Shown here one piece after another: positions 40,001 through 49,775 of a stretch of DNA of 64,000 nt (its first letter is position 1; every line of letters begins with the position of its first letter). The stretch lies in the NCBI RefSeq assembly GCF_051106095.1, contig NC_135785.1, positions 188,587,545-188,651,544 of the forward strand. Direction: 5' to 3'. Source of the DNA: Pogona vitticeps (lineage: Eukaryota; Chordata; Lepidosauria; Squamata; Agamidae). A program made the position numbers and the translations under genes. The notes beneath the pieces were generated by a model, which did no database searches, had not been told where the DNA came from, and worked only from the letters and a program-made list of their open reading frames with translations.

Positions 40001-41581
40001 TACTGGCTTATTTGAATGTTGTACAAAGCAAAATGGAGCATAAACGGATTTGTTCTTATACTGGTAGTATTTTGCATAGACGATTTGTGTTATTTAGCAA
40101 GATATCTTCAAGAAAATGTAGGTACTGTGGTTTTGGACATGTCAGGATGTTCTTTTCTGCAAGTGTAATTTGTCTAACAAAAATTTAAACACTTGGCATT
40201 GCTGCCAGTTACTGAAGTGCTGCAAGCTCTTTCTAGAACAATGGAGTACTTTAACAGAAAATATAATTTTGCTTTTGAAGCCCAAAATTTCCATGGATCT
40301 CTGTCCACTGTTGTTAGTTGCTATCTATTAGCAGATTGCTATTGAGTATAAATGGTGCCATTTTCACAATTTGGTTTTTGCTTTTATTTTGCAGCAATCA
40401 TAATTGGGCCTGATGGCCATCCTTTAACAGTCTACCCTTGTATGATTTGTGGAAAAAAGTTTAAATCCAGGGGCTTCTTAAAAAGGCACATGAAGAACCA
40501 CCCAGAACACCTTCTTGCTAAGAAGAAATATCGGTGCACTGATTGTGATTACACTACAAATAAAAAGTTAAGTTTGCATAACCATCTAGAGAGTCACAAG
40601 CTTATTACTAAGACTGAGAAGCTAATAGAATGTGATGAGTGTGGGAAAAGTTTCTCTCATGCAGGAGCTTTGTTTACGCATAAGATGGTGCACAGGGACA
40701 AGGCAGCAAGCAAAATGCACAAATGCAAGTTCTGCGAGTATGAAACAGCAGAGCAGGGATTGCTAAATCGTCACCTTCTGGCCGTGCACAGCAAGAACTT
40801 TCCTCATATTTGTGTGGAATGTGGCAAAGGATTTCGGCATCCATCAGAGCTCAAGAAGCATATGCGAATCCACACTGGTGAAAAGCCGTATCAGTGCCAA
40901 TATTGTGAGTACAGGTCTGCCGACTCCTCCAACTTGAAAACCCATGTAAAGACTAGACACAGTAAGGAAATGCCCTTCAAGTGTGACATTTGTTTTCAAA
41001 TATTTTCTGATACCAAAGAGCTGCAACAGCACATTCTTATGCACCAAGAAAGCAAAACACATCAGTGTCTGCACTGTGACCACAAAAGCTCAAACTCAAG
41101 CGATTTAAAGAGACACATCATTTCTGTTCACACAAAGGACTACCCCCATAAGTGCGATATGTGTGATAAAGGTTTTCACAGGCCATCAGAACTGAAAAAA
41201 CATGTTGCAGTACACAAAGGCAAAAAATTACACCAGTGCAGACATTGTGACTTTAAGATTGCAGATCCATTTGTTCTAAGTCGCCATATTCTCTCAGTTC
41301 ACACAAAGGATCTTCCTTTCAGATGCAAGCGATGTAAGAAAGGGTTCAAACTGCAAATAGAACTCAAAAAACACATGAAAACACACAGTGGTAGAAAGGT
41401 TTATCAGTGTGAGTACTGTGAGTATAGCACTACAGATGCGTCAGGTTTCAAGCGGCATGTTATTTCCATTCATACAAAAGACTACCCCCACCGTTGTGAG
41501 TTCTGCAAGAAAGGTTTCCGGAGACCTTCAGAGAAGAACCAACACATTATGCGGCATCATAAAGACATTGGTCTGCCATGA
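24720..41581 (+). CDS. ZFX: ZFX, zinc finger X-chromosomal-type transcription factor (complete coding region)
   Basis: Nuclear sequence-specific transcriptional activator. Seven coding exons fit in phase at GT/AG sites: 24720-24780, 25894-26463, 31708-31851, 32653-32796, 32882-33022, 34692-34832 and 40395-41581. They total 2388 nt, or 795 residues and TGA (human ZFX has 805). Residues 1 to about 380 form the acidic activation domain, beginning [20 protein letters not shown] basic nuclear-localisation stretch [14 protein letters not shown] lies in exon 34692-34832, and 13 C2H2 fingers fill the last exon from C416 onward. The start has a good context (gccATGg) and matches the mammalian N-terminus. 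No coding exon is damaged. In non-mammals this single gene stands for both ZFX and ZFY. Confidence 0.97.
25016..25322. mobile_element. MITE with long terminal inverted repeats
   Basis: The left arm gtgccatttggattttttgg, followed by cttcaacttccaaaattctt, is matched on the opposite strand by gtgccatttggatttttaga and ttcaactcccagaatgttcc on the right. About 60 bp of each end pairs. No transposase is encoded and the superfamily is not clear. Confidence 0.6.
25894..26463 (+). CDS. ZFX: ZFX acidic-domain exon
   Basis: Encodes residues 22-210, rich in Asp, Glu and Val: [35 protein letters not shown] and NCEDYLMIS. The donor is TCCT/gtaagt at 26464; reading past it gives an unrelated tail, so the exon ends at 26463. 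Confidence 0.95.
26815..27067. mobile_element. MITE with gtttcccc-type ends
   Basis: The ends tgtttccccaaaaatgaga and tattttcggggaaacggta are inverted copies. Inside, the phrase agggcttattttcagg occurs near both sides. It lies just left of the Tigger-type element. Confidence 0.6.
27135..27968. mobile_element. Tigger-type non-autonomous element, CpG-dense foldback
   Basis: 834 bp bounded by TA at 27133-27134 and 27969-27970, with terminal inverted repeats CAGTGGTGCCTCGC and GCGAGGCACCACTG. The ends resemble TcMar-Tigger elements. The interior is GC-rich and built of repeated direct and inverted modules such as gcagcgttttcgcgcc, gccatttcggctgttc and tcagctgatcggcgg. It encodes no transposase; the overlapping open frames here come from the repeated GC-rich modules. 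Confidence 0.8.
28283..28475 (-). repeat. SINE, Sauria type, antisense
   Basis: The left end gtcaagttacttccacctat is the complement of a BovB-like tail, and the right part carries a degraded tRNA-like head. Confidence 0.6.
29190..30290 (+). mobile_element. R4/Dong-like LINE 3' end with restriction-like endonuclease region
   Basis: A 98-codon open stretch at 29436-29732 reads [25 protein letters not shown] and then [18 protein letters not shown], a Cys-rich knuckle. After its stop, in nearby frames, come [33 protein letters not shown] and IDIAIPG, resembling the restriction-like endonuclease region of R4/Dong-class LINEs. The copy lacks the reverse transcriptase and has several stops. The 3' part is AT-rich, ending near ataataatac. 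It could instead belong to another LINE clade with the same endonuclease type. Confidence 0.6.
30292..30405 (-). repeat. SINE with tRNA head, probably CR1-tailed, antisense
   Basis: The reverse complement begins tgctggttagctcagtggtt, has agagattgggagtttcattg as B box, and ends gtccagggggttccttccag. Confidence 0.6.
30410..30520. repeat. Unclassified interspersed repeat (gactcaaggcagtttacaa type)
   Basis: ctttccccccagaactagga, then ctcaaggcagtttacaaatt and an A-rich tail. A similar phrase (cggggcggcttacaaacaag) is at about 47.26 kb. It looks like the 3' end of a LINE or SINE; the family is not assigned. Confidence 0.45.
31708..31851 (+). CDS. ZFX: ZFX acidic-domain exon
   Basis: Encodes residues 212-258, [19 protein letters not shown] and then [19 protein letters not shown]. 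The first codon is split with the previous exon to give Leu. The front part is variable against human and the [12 protein letters not shown] part is conserved. Confidence 0.95.
32163..32368 (-). repeat. SINE, Sauria type, antisense, degraded
   Basis: gtgctgtcaaattgcttctt, then actaatggcag, is the complement of a BovB-like tail. The right end has a tRNA-like head in reverse. Confidence 0.55.
32436..32566 (-). mobile_element. Short hammerhead-like retroelement, copy 4 (13-bp TSD)
   Basis: A 131-bp insertion flanked by exact ACTTGTGATAATT at 32423-32435 and 32567-32579. Most of it is the family body read on the minus strand (ccgaagatgccggccacaga, then gactggcaaaac). The right 25 bp or so (gcctggccatgaaaaccttc) is the family tail in the opposite orientation, so the copy is internally inverted. 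It sits 74 bp before a ZFX exon. Confidence 0.7.
32653..32796 (+). CDS. ZFX: ZFX acidic-domain exon
   Basis: Encodes residues 260-306, [16 protein letters not shown], then [17 protein letters not shown] and DEDL. A hammerhead-like insertion ends only 74 bp before its left flank at 32579, outside the branch and acceptor region. Confidence 0.95.
32882..33022 (+). CDS. ZFX: ZFX acidic-domain exon
   Basis: Encodes residues 308-353 ([19 protein letters not shown], then a short Ala run, then [10 protein letters not shown]). The Ala run is six here and longer in human, which accounts for part of the length difference. Confidence 0.95.
33506..33921. mobile_element. MITE, ctgtatttttcc family, long copy
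   Basis: A 416-bp element with TA flanks (33504-33505 and 33922-33923) and ends ctgtatttttccatttata and its near complement tatagatggaaaaatacag. It shares ends and the phrase ttttctaaccccaaa with the copy at 58.7 kb. TA duplication suggests a Tc1/mariner-type source. Confidence 0.7.
34031..34089. repeat. Trinucleotide microsatellite (GTA)n then (GAT)n
   Basis: Perfect gta units followed by about 14 tga/gat units in a ZFX intron. Poly-His and poly-Ile readings across it are artefacts. Confidence 0.95.
34692..34832 (+). CDS. ZFX: ZFX exon with nuclear-localisation signal
   Basis: Encodes residues 355-400, [19 protein letters not shown], then [19 protein letters not shown]. The basic cluster is the likely nuclear-localisation signal. 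Donor G/gtaaat. Confidence 0.95.
35509..37810 (-). pseudogene. LTR retrotransposon fossil with SCAN-like Gag (Gmr1-like), minus strand
   Basis: An old, broken element. Two LTR regions, 35509-36015 and about 37306-37800, share roughly 350 bp at high but clearly incomplete identity, so the insertion is old. Beside the higher-coordinate LTR is a primer-binding-site-like sequence (minus strand TGGTGCCCAATGTGGG, 37289-37304), possibly tRNA-Lys. Beside the lower-coordinate LTR is a G-run polypurine tract. The interior holds a Gag region (about 36676-37029) with the pattern [12 protein letters not shown], then [12 protein letters not shown], then EQLL, which resembles the SCAN domain, and a CCHC-like knuckle further on. 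No polymerase region was recognised. Several breaks are present. Confidence 0.75.
37811..38099 (-). other. Pyrimidine-rich segment beside the LTR fossil, unassigned
   Basis: Read on the minus strand it gives a Lys/Glu-rich frame ([16 protein letters not shown] and similar). No family was recognised. It may be part of a neighbouring mobile element. Confidence 0.3.
38100..38200 (-). repeat. Possible second DIRS-type terminus
   Basis: gtggtctctgtgaatgcaca, preceded by ctcttctt, is close to the complement of the DIRS terminal sequence at 57.30-57.34 kb (tgcattcacagaggccac and aagaag). It abuts the LTR fossil on its right side. The short match makes this tentative. Confidence 0.4.
38201..40394. 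other. Last ZFX intron, right part
   Basis: AT-rich intronic sequence with no recognised element. A short phrase near 39670 (ctggactacaaataccataa) resembles old hAT-MITE remnants. It ends at the polypyrimidine tract and gcag acceptor before 40395. Confidence 0.4.
40395..41581 (+). CDS. ZFX: ZFX terminal exon, 13 C2H2 zinc fingers
   Basis: Encodes residues 402-795, starting [19 protein letters not shown]. Thirteen C2H2 fingers follow one another and all Cys and His ligands are present. Fingers alternate between the CX2C...HX3H form with typical linkers and the HX4H form ending VHT or RHS, as is characteristic of ZFX/ZFY. The protein ends KDIGLP and TGA at 41579-41581. Confidence 0.97.
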
Positions 41582-44170
41582 GGACTTCCATAGATAGTAT
41601 GGATTTGGGTGTAAAATATAACGCTTTCTGAGCAGTCATTGTATTTTAAAGTGGATCACACAAAATACTGTGCATTTGATTTAGTGCTGTATACAGATAG
41701 GATTATTGCTTAGCGTTGTCTTTTATACATTTTTGTTCATTAGTGTGTTCTGAAATCTCTTCCATTTGCTTAATAAATGAGGAAGGATGGCAACAATAAA
41801 GTTGCATTTAATAAAGTAAACTTTGTCTCATACTGAATTTTTGAACCATATTAGTTCTCTGGAATATTTACCTTACTAACAAGGTTCATACTCAGTGACT
41901 GTCAGAGCACGGATTTGTCATGGGCTGCAAATAGATTTTTAATTTGTTCTTAATAAAGATGTCATAGAAAATAACCTGAGAAAAATTAATGTCAAAATAC
42001 AACATTGTACCATAAGACCCACTTAATTATCTCATTGGTATTTAAAGAACCTGTGACACAATATTCATTTGAATAGTTATTCACTACTATTTTTCATTAT
42101 TTGAGGTTCTTTTTATGTAATGTTTAATTCTTTCATAATAAGTAAGAAATAAGTTGGTTGCTGGGAGCATTTCTTTTTCAATAGGTGTGAATTTTCAGGC
42201 ACTTGTTCATAAGTACTAATTATCTGCTTCTCTGACTTTTGGTTCTGTATTACAAATGTACTAGTGTTTTTAAACCTATTGTTTCAATTGTTGACAGGAT
42301 AAATTACTTAACTGACTGTTGCCAAGTTTACCCAAAATTAAATGCAATTTTATTACAAAGTGTCAGCTGTATGAAGTATTTGATCCAGTCACTTTTTCTG
42401 TTATCTACCAGCAGCCCTGAATACCTTTTAGAGAATATACACAGTTTACAGGGAAAACAGCTGAAGGAGTAAAGAATAGAAACAGGTGTGTTGTTATGAA
42501 ACATTTTTATTGTTTTGCTACAACTTGTTTTACATTATTTTGTATTCCTCTTTTACAAACACAGGAATATTCTTACTAGAATAACTTAAGTGAGAAGGGA
42601 GTAGTTCTTCAAACAATGTTGTATTAAGCAGCAACTTTCTAGAATTTATTGTTTTTTCCCCCTGTTTATACACTTCTGGAAAAGCCTCGCGCTGAGCACC
42701 TGTGCTCTGAAAATTACTGCTAAGGGACAAGGCTGCTGCAGCCTGCTTTGTAACAAGCCTATACTCTGTAGAGTCACAAAGTTCAGTAATATTCCCAGAG
42801 CATGTTGTAAGGGATTTTACTTTACAAATGAATATTTGCCTGCTTGTTTGTCCTCATGCTCTGTCTGTGCTTTAATCCTAGAAGTACTCTGGTCAAGATG
42901 TACTGACAATGAGAAGGAAGTACCAAATGAGCAAATTTTACTTCATATTTTCCCCATTCTCACCGTTCATTTCCTTTCATCAGTAATCTGGTATCACACA
43001 GATTTAATTTCACTGTTTATGGCCAAAATGTTTATGCCAGACATTCCTTAGCGTTGCTTAGTTGATTGACTGCTTTGTTTAATGCAGATGCAGAGCTGTC
43101 AGGTGAGGCAGTGTCGCTATCCAAGAGGATGTTGCCCAGCAATATGTAAGCAGGAAAGTATAATGTTAGGTTTAACATCTTTACTGTATCCAAATCTAAG
43201 GCTATAAGATTCACAGGGATGCATTTTTGCTTCTGTTCTTTTAATGTATAAGGATTGCTGCGTGTTCACCAATTTTTTTAAAAAACAAATTTGTGATGGT
43301 CAAGCACTTTGATCTAGCAGCTCCTGTGCACATGGGGCCATATACCATTTCCTCATATATAGTTAATGAAGCAGCTCTTGTAGAGTTGTGTGGAACATTG
43401 TACAGTTGTTGGACTGTGATGGCTGTTGGATGATTGAGGCCTTAAAGTCCACTTCTAAAAGCCCTTGTAGATACTGGTTCAAGTGTTTTCATGATCCAAT
43501 AGTTAGCCAGTGAAATATAGGTATCTTGCTTTACACTCATGTTTTGTCCAAATTTTTAAATAATACATACATACATACATACATACATACATACATACAT
43601 ACATACATACATACATACATACATACATACATACATACATACATACTGTTTCCCATGTCTATTGAAATCTGTTCAATTTCCTCAAATTTACTTTCTCTTA
43701 CTGAAAAGTATTACCCATATTGGGATACATTCACTCTAAGAATGCAAAAATGTGGCCCACTTCTTATTTTTCTGAACACCATCTGGAATTGTAAAATTGT
43801 TTTGGAGCATAATTCTAGAAAATTAAGAGTTTAGTCAAGTGGATTTTGTACAGTGTGTCTGTATGCAAAGCAAATGAAAACTAGTTATTGTTAAATGTAC
43901 TGATACTAGTGACAAGCTAGTTTTATTTAATTAGCAAATGATATAAAATTGATGTTTCAGTTCCGTGTTTTAAACGGTACATTTAATAAAAACAAGGTTG
44001 TAATATAAGTAATTGTCCTGTAAAATGCTTGTTAAATACTCTATGTCCCTCCCTGTGTACACTTTGTAAAAATGAAAAGATAATTCATAGACTTATATAT
44101 AGGGATGTGTGACGTTGTAATGTGTACTTGATAATGTGAAAAAATAAAAATCAGACTATTTTCCTGTTAA
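41582..44170 (+). other. ZFX: ZFX 3' UTR (extent uncertain)
   Basis: AT-rich sequence after the stop with AATAAA at 41772-41777, 41795-41800 and 41810-41815, and further hexamers near 43986 and 44145. Mammalian ZFX has a long 3' UTR, so a distal end near 44.17 kb is possible. Proximal ends near 41.83 kb are equally supported by sequence. It contains a long ATAC microsatellite. Confidence 0.5.
43564..43646. repeat. (ATAC)n microsatellite
   Basis: About 20 perfect tetranucleotide units, in the possible distal 3' UTR of ZFX. Apparent HTYI-repeat readings across it are artefacts. Confidence 0.97.
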
Positions 44171-44449
44171 TGAATATTCATTTGATATCTTACTTTTTAA
44201 AAAACATATTTTAGTTACAATAAACCTGTTGGTGCAGCAATATATTATTGAATAAGGCCTACCTAGAGTAGATTCCCTGGATTTAAATTAATTGTAATTA
44301 GTACTGGTTTCACCCACTGATTATGCCCTGTTTCACCCACTGATTATCTACCTGGCCAACGGAAAGAAAGGTTGTGAATCCATTCAAAAACTTTATTGAC
44401 TCCTCTTTCAACAGCTCCTTTCAACTTTCCTTTCTATGTGGCTAAGAAA

Positions 44450-44932
44450 AGCAAAAAAATCACCTTGCCGACAAAGGTCCACATAGTTAAAGCTATAATT
44501 TTTCCAGTAGCGATGTATGGAAGTGAAAGCTGGACCATAAAGAAGGCTAACCGCCAAAGAATTGATGCTTTTGAATTGTGGTGCTGGAGGAGACTCTTGA
44601 GAGTCCCCTAGACTGCAAAGAGAACAAACCTATCAATTCTAAAGGAAATCAACCCTGAGTGTTCACTGGAAAGATCCTGAAGCTGAGGCTCCAATACTTT
44701 GGCAATTTCATGAGAAGAGAAGACTCCTTGGAAAAGACCCTGATGTTGGGAAAATGTGAAGGCAAAAGGAGAAGGGGACGACAGGACGAGATGGTTGGAC
44801 AGTGTCACTGAAGCTACCAACATGAATTTAACCAAAGTCCGGGAGGCAGTGGAAGACAGGACGGTCTGGCGTGCTCTGGTCCATGGGGTCACGAAGAGTC
44901 AGACACGACTTAACGATTAAACAACAACAAAA
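44450..44932 (+). mobile_element. BovB LINE 3' fragment
   Basis: Carries [40 protein letters not shown] and CWRRLLRVP, then a stop at 44609-44611, then the BovB 3' end (tcagacacgacttaacgatt). It is strongly truncated at its 5' end and matches the last quarter of the copy at 4-6 kb, with small deletions. Confidence 0.9.
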
Positions 44933-46590
44933 AGAAAACCAAAACAAAGCAGTATACAGGGGTTTATTTATATACAGTCTGTGTGTTTCTTAAAATTCAG
45001 AGCATACACTGTTATGGTCTTTGTGTTGCATCTATGAGATTGGAGTTAGTGTGCTGTGAGTGAGAACCAGGCGGACTCTTCAGATGTTAACTCTTATCAC
45101 GGACAAAAAAAATGACCTCATTCATAAGGAAAGAGAAGAATTTGATTGAACAAAGGTAACAGGTGCATCGGAATTGGTGAGGTAGGAAAATAGCAAGGGA
45201 AACGTGAGAAAGAGGCAGGGTGTAAAGAAGAGTGTATTCCAGTATGCAGAGGGAAGAAAATGAATTTAAGTGTGAGATTAAAATATATATCTACTGGATG
45301 GTATGATCAAACTGCTTTCTGCCACTGATACAGGTTTGTCATGTGCCTGAAAGAATGTAGATGTACTAGTGATTCTCACGGTGGCTTGGGATATTTATCT
45401 CTCACTAAATCAGTTAGATATCTGTTGCCAAAACACATAAATAAAATCATAGAATAAGTGAATCTTTATTACACCTGATTTGTTTCAGAAATATGTCCAC
45501 ATGGATTGGTATGGCCATAAAATCCCTATTATAATGAGTTAAACTGCAGTGCCCATGTTCTGCACTAGATGGCCACAAAATACTGTAACATTTTTTCTTA
45601 ATTCCTCATAAGCTCTAAATATTTGTTTCTCAAAACTGGAACTAGGCACGATTATTTAGACTAAAGTGTTTTTTCTTATGTGGCAATTGGCAGAATGTAA
45701 AAATTAAAGTCAGGGATAACACAAACAGGTTTCTTAAAAGCAGCTATTAAAAAATGAAAATGTTCTTAAATGCTTATAGCCAACTTGATGTATATGTATT
45801 AGAATTATTTCACAAAACTTTTGTCAACAAGGACATATCAATAGACACTTATTGGCAGATTGCAAATAGATACACATCAGTTCTTGACTGACAAAGTGTT
45901 ATAAACGCAAGCTCCTTCAGATATACAGAGGAGAAGCAAAATTAAGGAATCTTAGAAAAATTTTGTGTGCTGACTGTGCGGATATTCCATCTAAGGTAAG
46001 AACAGAAATATTATCCTATAATGGTTGTGTGCTATTTACTTTTAATTATATGCTTAAGACTTACAGAACTTAAAGTTAAGAAACAATTAGATGTTTTCAT
46101 TATATATATATATGGGTAGAATTTTCTACTTTTGACATATTCACAGTTCTGTACTCTTGGAATTTTTACACTTCAAATCTAAGCTCTCTCAAGAGTTAAA
46201 AATATATGACAAAAGTTTTGTACAACTCAATTTTCTTAGGCATGAATCTCCAGAGGACTTACCTAAAAAGTGCTATGGATTGTCTGGGTTCCACACTAGA
46301 AAAAGTTCTTCCTTGAGGAGATAATTGTCAGTTATGGATAAATTTGCGGACTTCCTGATCTCATCGGGTCTACTTTAAGCAGGACCTGAGGAAGAAGTGA
46401 ATTTTTGAACCTTAACCTAACAAATACAAGTCCTTCTCAATGGACTTCTCAAATATACAGAAAAAATTGCAAAAGTTGGATGAGAAGCATGAAAATTATT
46501 AAAAACCATGCCAAAGAAGTTTTTAGTGTACCTTTAAATGGCTAGCATGGCATATTTTTTAAAATTAGGTGAGAGGTTTGTAGTTGGCTG

Positions 46591-46846
46591 TAGAGATGGG
46601 CATAAATCACTGGTTTGGTGGTTTTTGCCAGTTCATTTAGTGGCCAAACAGGTGTTCAGTGCTTCAAAGCCCTGTCTCCTCTGATGAGTGCACACTTCGA
46701 GGCAGCAGCCTGGCTTCCCTGCCCTGTCTCCTCTGGACTTTGCCTTTGAGTGGGTACCCGCTAGAAAAAGTGGAGCTTTAAAGCACCAAGCACCTGTTCA
46801 GCCGCTAAATGAACTGGCACAAACTAGCAGTTCGTGCCCATCCCTA
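46591..46846. mobile_element. hAT-type MITE with 8-bp TSD
   Basis: Inverted ends tagagatgggca and tgcccatcccta, flanked by GTTGGCTG (46583-46590) and GTTGGTTG (46847-46854), one mismatch. The interior is also palindromic (ccagttcatttagtggcc on the left, ccgctaaatgaactggc on the right). No coding capacity. Confidence 0.75.
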
Positions 46847-47204
46847 GTTGGTTGCATTGTAAGAAAACAGTTTGTGATATTTTATATATTTCAAAATGCT
46901 TTCAAACGTGTCAGGCCCAGTTTTTTAAAAATTCTGCTTGTCCGTATGTTTTTTTCTCTGCATCAGGCCAAATTCGAACTCAAGTCTTGGAGACGTGACT
47001 AAAAAAGCATGGGGAATCATAAAGACATTACATCTGGCAGCTGTTTCTTACTTATAGAGACATGTCATTGTTAATGTGTAAAGCAGTCGATGGTATAACT
47101 CAGGCGGCAAAGTGTCTTGGGTCAGCTAGAGCACAGGTAATATTCTGGTACCTGTTTCTCTGACACCTGTTGCTTCATGCAGACCTCCAGTTCTAAGCAT
47201 GTGT

Positions 47205-47310
47205 ACTTATTTATTTGTTTATTTATTTATTTCTACCCCACCCCTCTAGACAAAGTCTACTCGGGGCGGCTTACAAACAAGTATAAAACATCATTAAAAT
47301 ATGGGTATGG
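47205..47310. repeat. Unclassified interspersed repeat with (ttta)n
   Basis: A tttatttatttatt run, then ctaccccacccctctagaca and cggggcggcttacaaacaag. It is a relative of the repeat at 30.4 kb, probably a LINE or SINE 3' end. Confidence 0.45.
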
Positions 47311-48765
47311 TTAGAATGGTCTAATCAAGCCTGATTTCACACAGAAATATTGTGAAGCGACTTAGTTAAGTGAGCCACTTGAGGATATTGGCAAATTAGT
47401 CAGCTCCCCTAATTGGCATGAGGCAAGGAAGTGAAAAAAAAAGTTTTAATGTATTTGCTGATATGCACATCAGGTATATAAACAATTAAAAGATCTTCCC
47501 CGCCTAAATGGCCAATTGAGAAACTGCCTGCAGCTGAAGCCACTGCCATGCATTCAACTATGGGGAGTTTTTTGATCGACTGTTTAAGGCAAAGAAAAAA
47601 TTTTAAAAAATAAAACAGAATAGAATATATAGAATATACAGAATATATGAGTAATAATAAAGAAAAGTTCCTATCTAACAGAGGATTAAAGATCCTCAAG
47701 AGTGGTCAGTTAGATCATTGCATTCTGAAACCTTTGCCAATAGGTGGCAATAACGTATAAGAACTGAGGAATATTTAGCAGCTTAGTTCTTAAATAATAA
47801 CAAGAGATGGAAGAAGTTTGCTCAAAATCCTGGCCAAAAACATAAGACACAGACAATTTAATCTCTATTATAGCAGTATAATGGAATTGATATTCAACAT
47901 TCATCTCACTCTGGGATAATTTTATTTCCAAGATTTTATTTGCTTGTGTTTTTTAAACGTTTTCTACTAAAAAAACAAAAACAAATGTGTCATAAAACTA
48001 TTTAAAGAATTCTCCTCCCTTACAAATTATTTTCATTATGTGTTTGGTAGCTTTTGGTTATTTAAATCCTTGCAGACGTGGTATGCATAGAGGTTCTAGT
48101 ATAGTACTCCACATTGAGAGCACTTTACTGGAATCCCTTTTGCTTACCGGATTCTCATTCACATCTCTTTGGCTTACTGGATTATCTTTTGATCCCACCG
48201 CTGGTCACCACTTGTGGTGATCTACCTGTTGGCCCTGTTTATTTTGTCCCTCACATAGTATCACACCCTTTTCCTTCACGCTGCCACCAGATATTCTCCT
48301 AATACCAATTATGTTATGCACATGTGCTGCCACAACTAAGGGTTATTGAACTTAGGAACTAGAGGTTTAACTAACAGTCTTTTATTGTCAAGTAAATCAT
48401 AAAGGTAAATCACATATGAACTGTATCAGGTATTAACATGTATTGGATCATGTAGGCAATCACTTTTGTTCCAAACTGCTGTATACTTTCAATCAATATC
48501 TCTCTTATAGTGCTTATAATTTCATTCCTGCTTGTTCAATATTGTTTAACCTCGATTTCCTCTCCTAACACTCTCAGCTCAATTCACCAACCCTCTCCTT
48601 CTCTCTCCTAAACCCTAGCTGCCATTTCACATTCCCCAACTGTCTCTCTAACTCTCTGTCTCTCTAACTCCACCTATCCCGCCCTATCCCTTGCTCCTCC
48701 CCCTTGAGCTTCTGTGATGGACAGGCAGGAATGATGTCACCTGTTGGCATTTTGTACACACATCA
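47311..48765. other. Intergenic stretch, no gene recognised
   Basis: AT-rich, becoming pyrimidine-rich after 48.5 kb. No conserved frame was identified. Confidence 0.35.
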
Positions 48766-48999
48766 ACAGCCCTTTCGACGCCCACAAAAGATGGATAAGT
48801 AGTATCCATAGACCTCTTCTATCTACATTTCAAACCAGACTCCATCCCTTCATCTCAGCTTGGCGCCGAATCACTAAAGACCAGTGGGTTCTTTCAATTG
48901 TCCAAAATGGCTATTTCACCCTCTGGCACCATTAGCTCTCAGTGAAGAAGTTTCCCTTCTTCTCCAAAAGCAAGCCATACTCATAGTCCCTTTCCCTAC

Positions 49000-49330
49000 A
49001 TTGCGATGCGATAGGCATCCTTCAGTCTCAAGAGACTATGGTAACATGCTCTGAATCGAGGAGTGTCCTCTCGAGAGCATGAAGCCTGGGTAAGGTAATA
49101 TGGAGGATAGGCTGTTACCCAAGCAGCAGATCCCCCCTCTCCACATTGCTGAAATGGTCCAATGGAAAGGCAAGAGCCAATACAACTGGTTCCAGCAATG
49201 TCGCAGGAGTTGGCAGAACGACACATGCTGCCTTCGGGACTCCAGCTCCGGATTTTGCCTCGAGGTTAACTCCTGAAGCCTTTTCCATGAGTGGATATAG
49301 CCACAAGGCAGTGGAGATTGCATGATGGGT
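49000..49330. repeat. Unclassified interspersed repeat inserted in the DIRS fossil
   Basis: About 330 bp beginning ggcatccttcagtctcaaga, then gactatggtaacatgctctg, not part of the DIRS coding pattern on either side. Similar phrases are common in squamate genomes from memory; the class is unknown. Possible duplication of attgcgatg/attgcatgatg at the edges. Confidence 0.45.
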
Positions 49331-49775
49331 TTTACTCCAGATATTTTATACTCCCCAAAAAGGATGGAGGACTCCGTCCTATTCTCGACCTCAGAAACCT
49401 TAATAAATTCATTTGACCCAGATGCTTTTCAATGCTGACCCTCGACACTATCATCCCTCTCCTTTCACAGCGAGACTGGTTTGTCATCATCAACTTTCAA
49501 GATGCCTATTTTCCAATCTCTATTCATCCACTTCATCACAATTTTTTACGATTCCGATTCGACAATGTTTCATACCAATTTTGCTCTCTCCCGTTTGGAC
49601 TTTCCACAGCACCGAGGACCTTTACCAAATGCATAGCACCAGTCACAGCATATCTTTGACTACAAGGTATTATCATATTCCCATACATAGATGACTGGTT
49701 AATAGTCGCTTCTTATCACGACGCAGTCAGAGCTACCCAACTAACTTTGGGATTCCAAAGGAATGAATTCCAGTG

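Noticed and set aside
43526-43834. Protein with repeated HTYI units
   Set aside because: Translation of the ATAC microsatellite.
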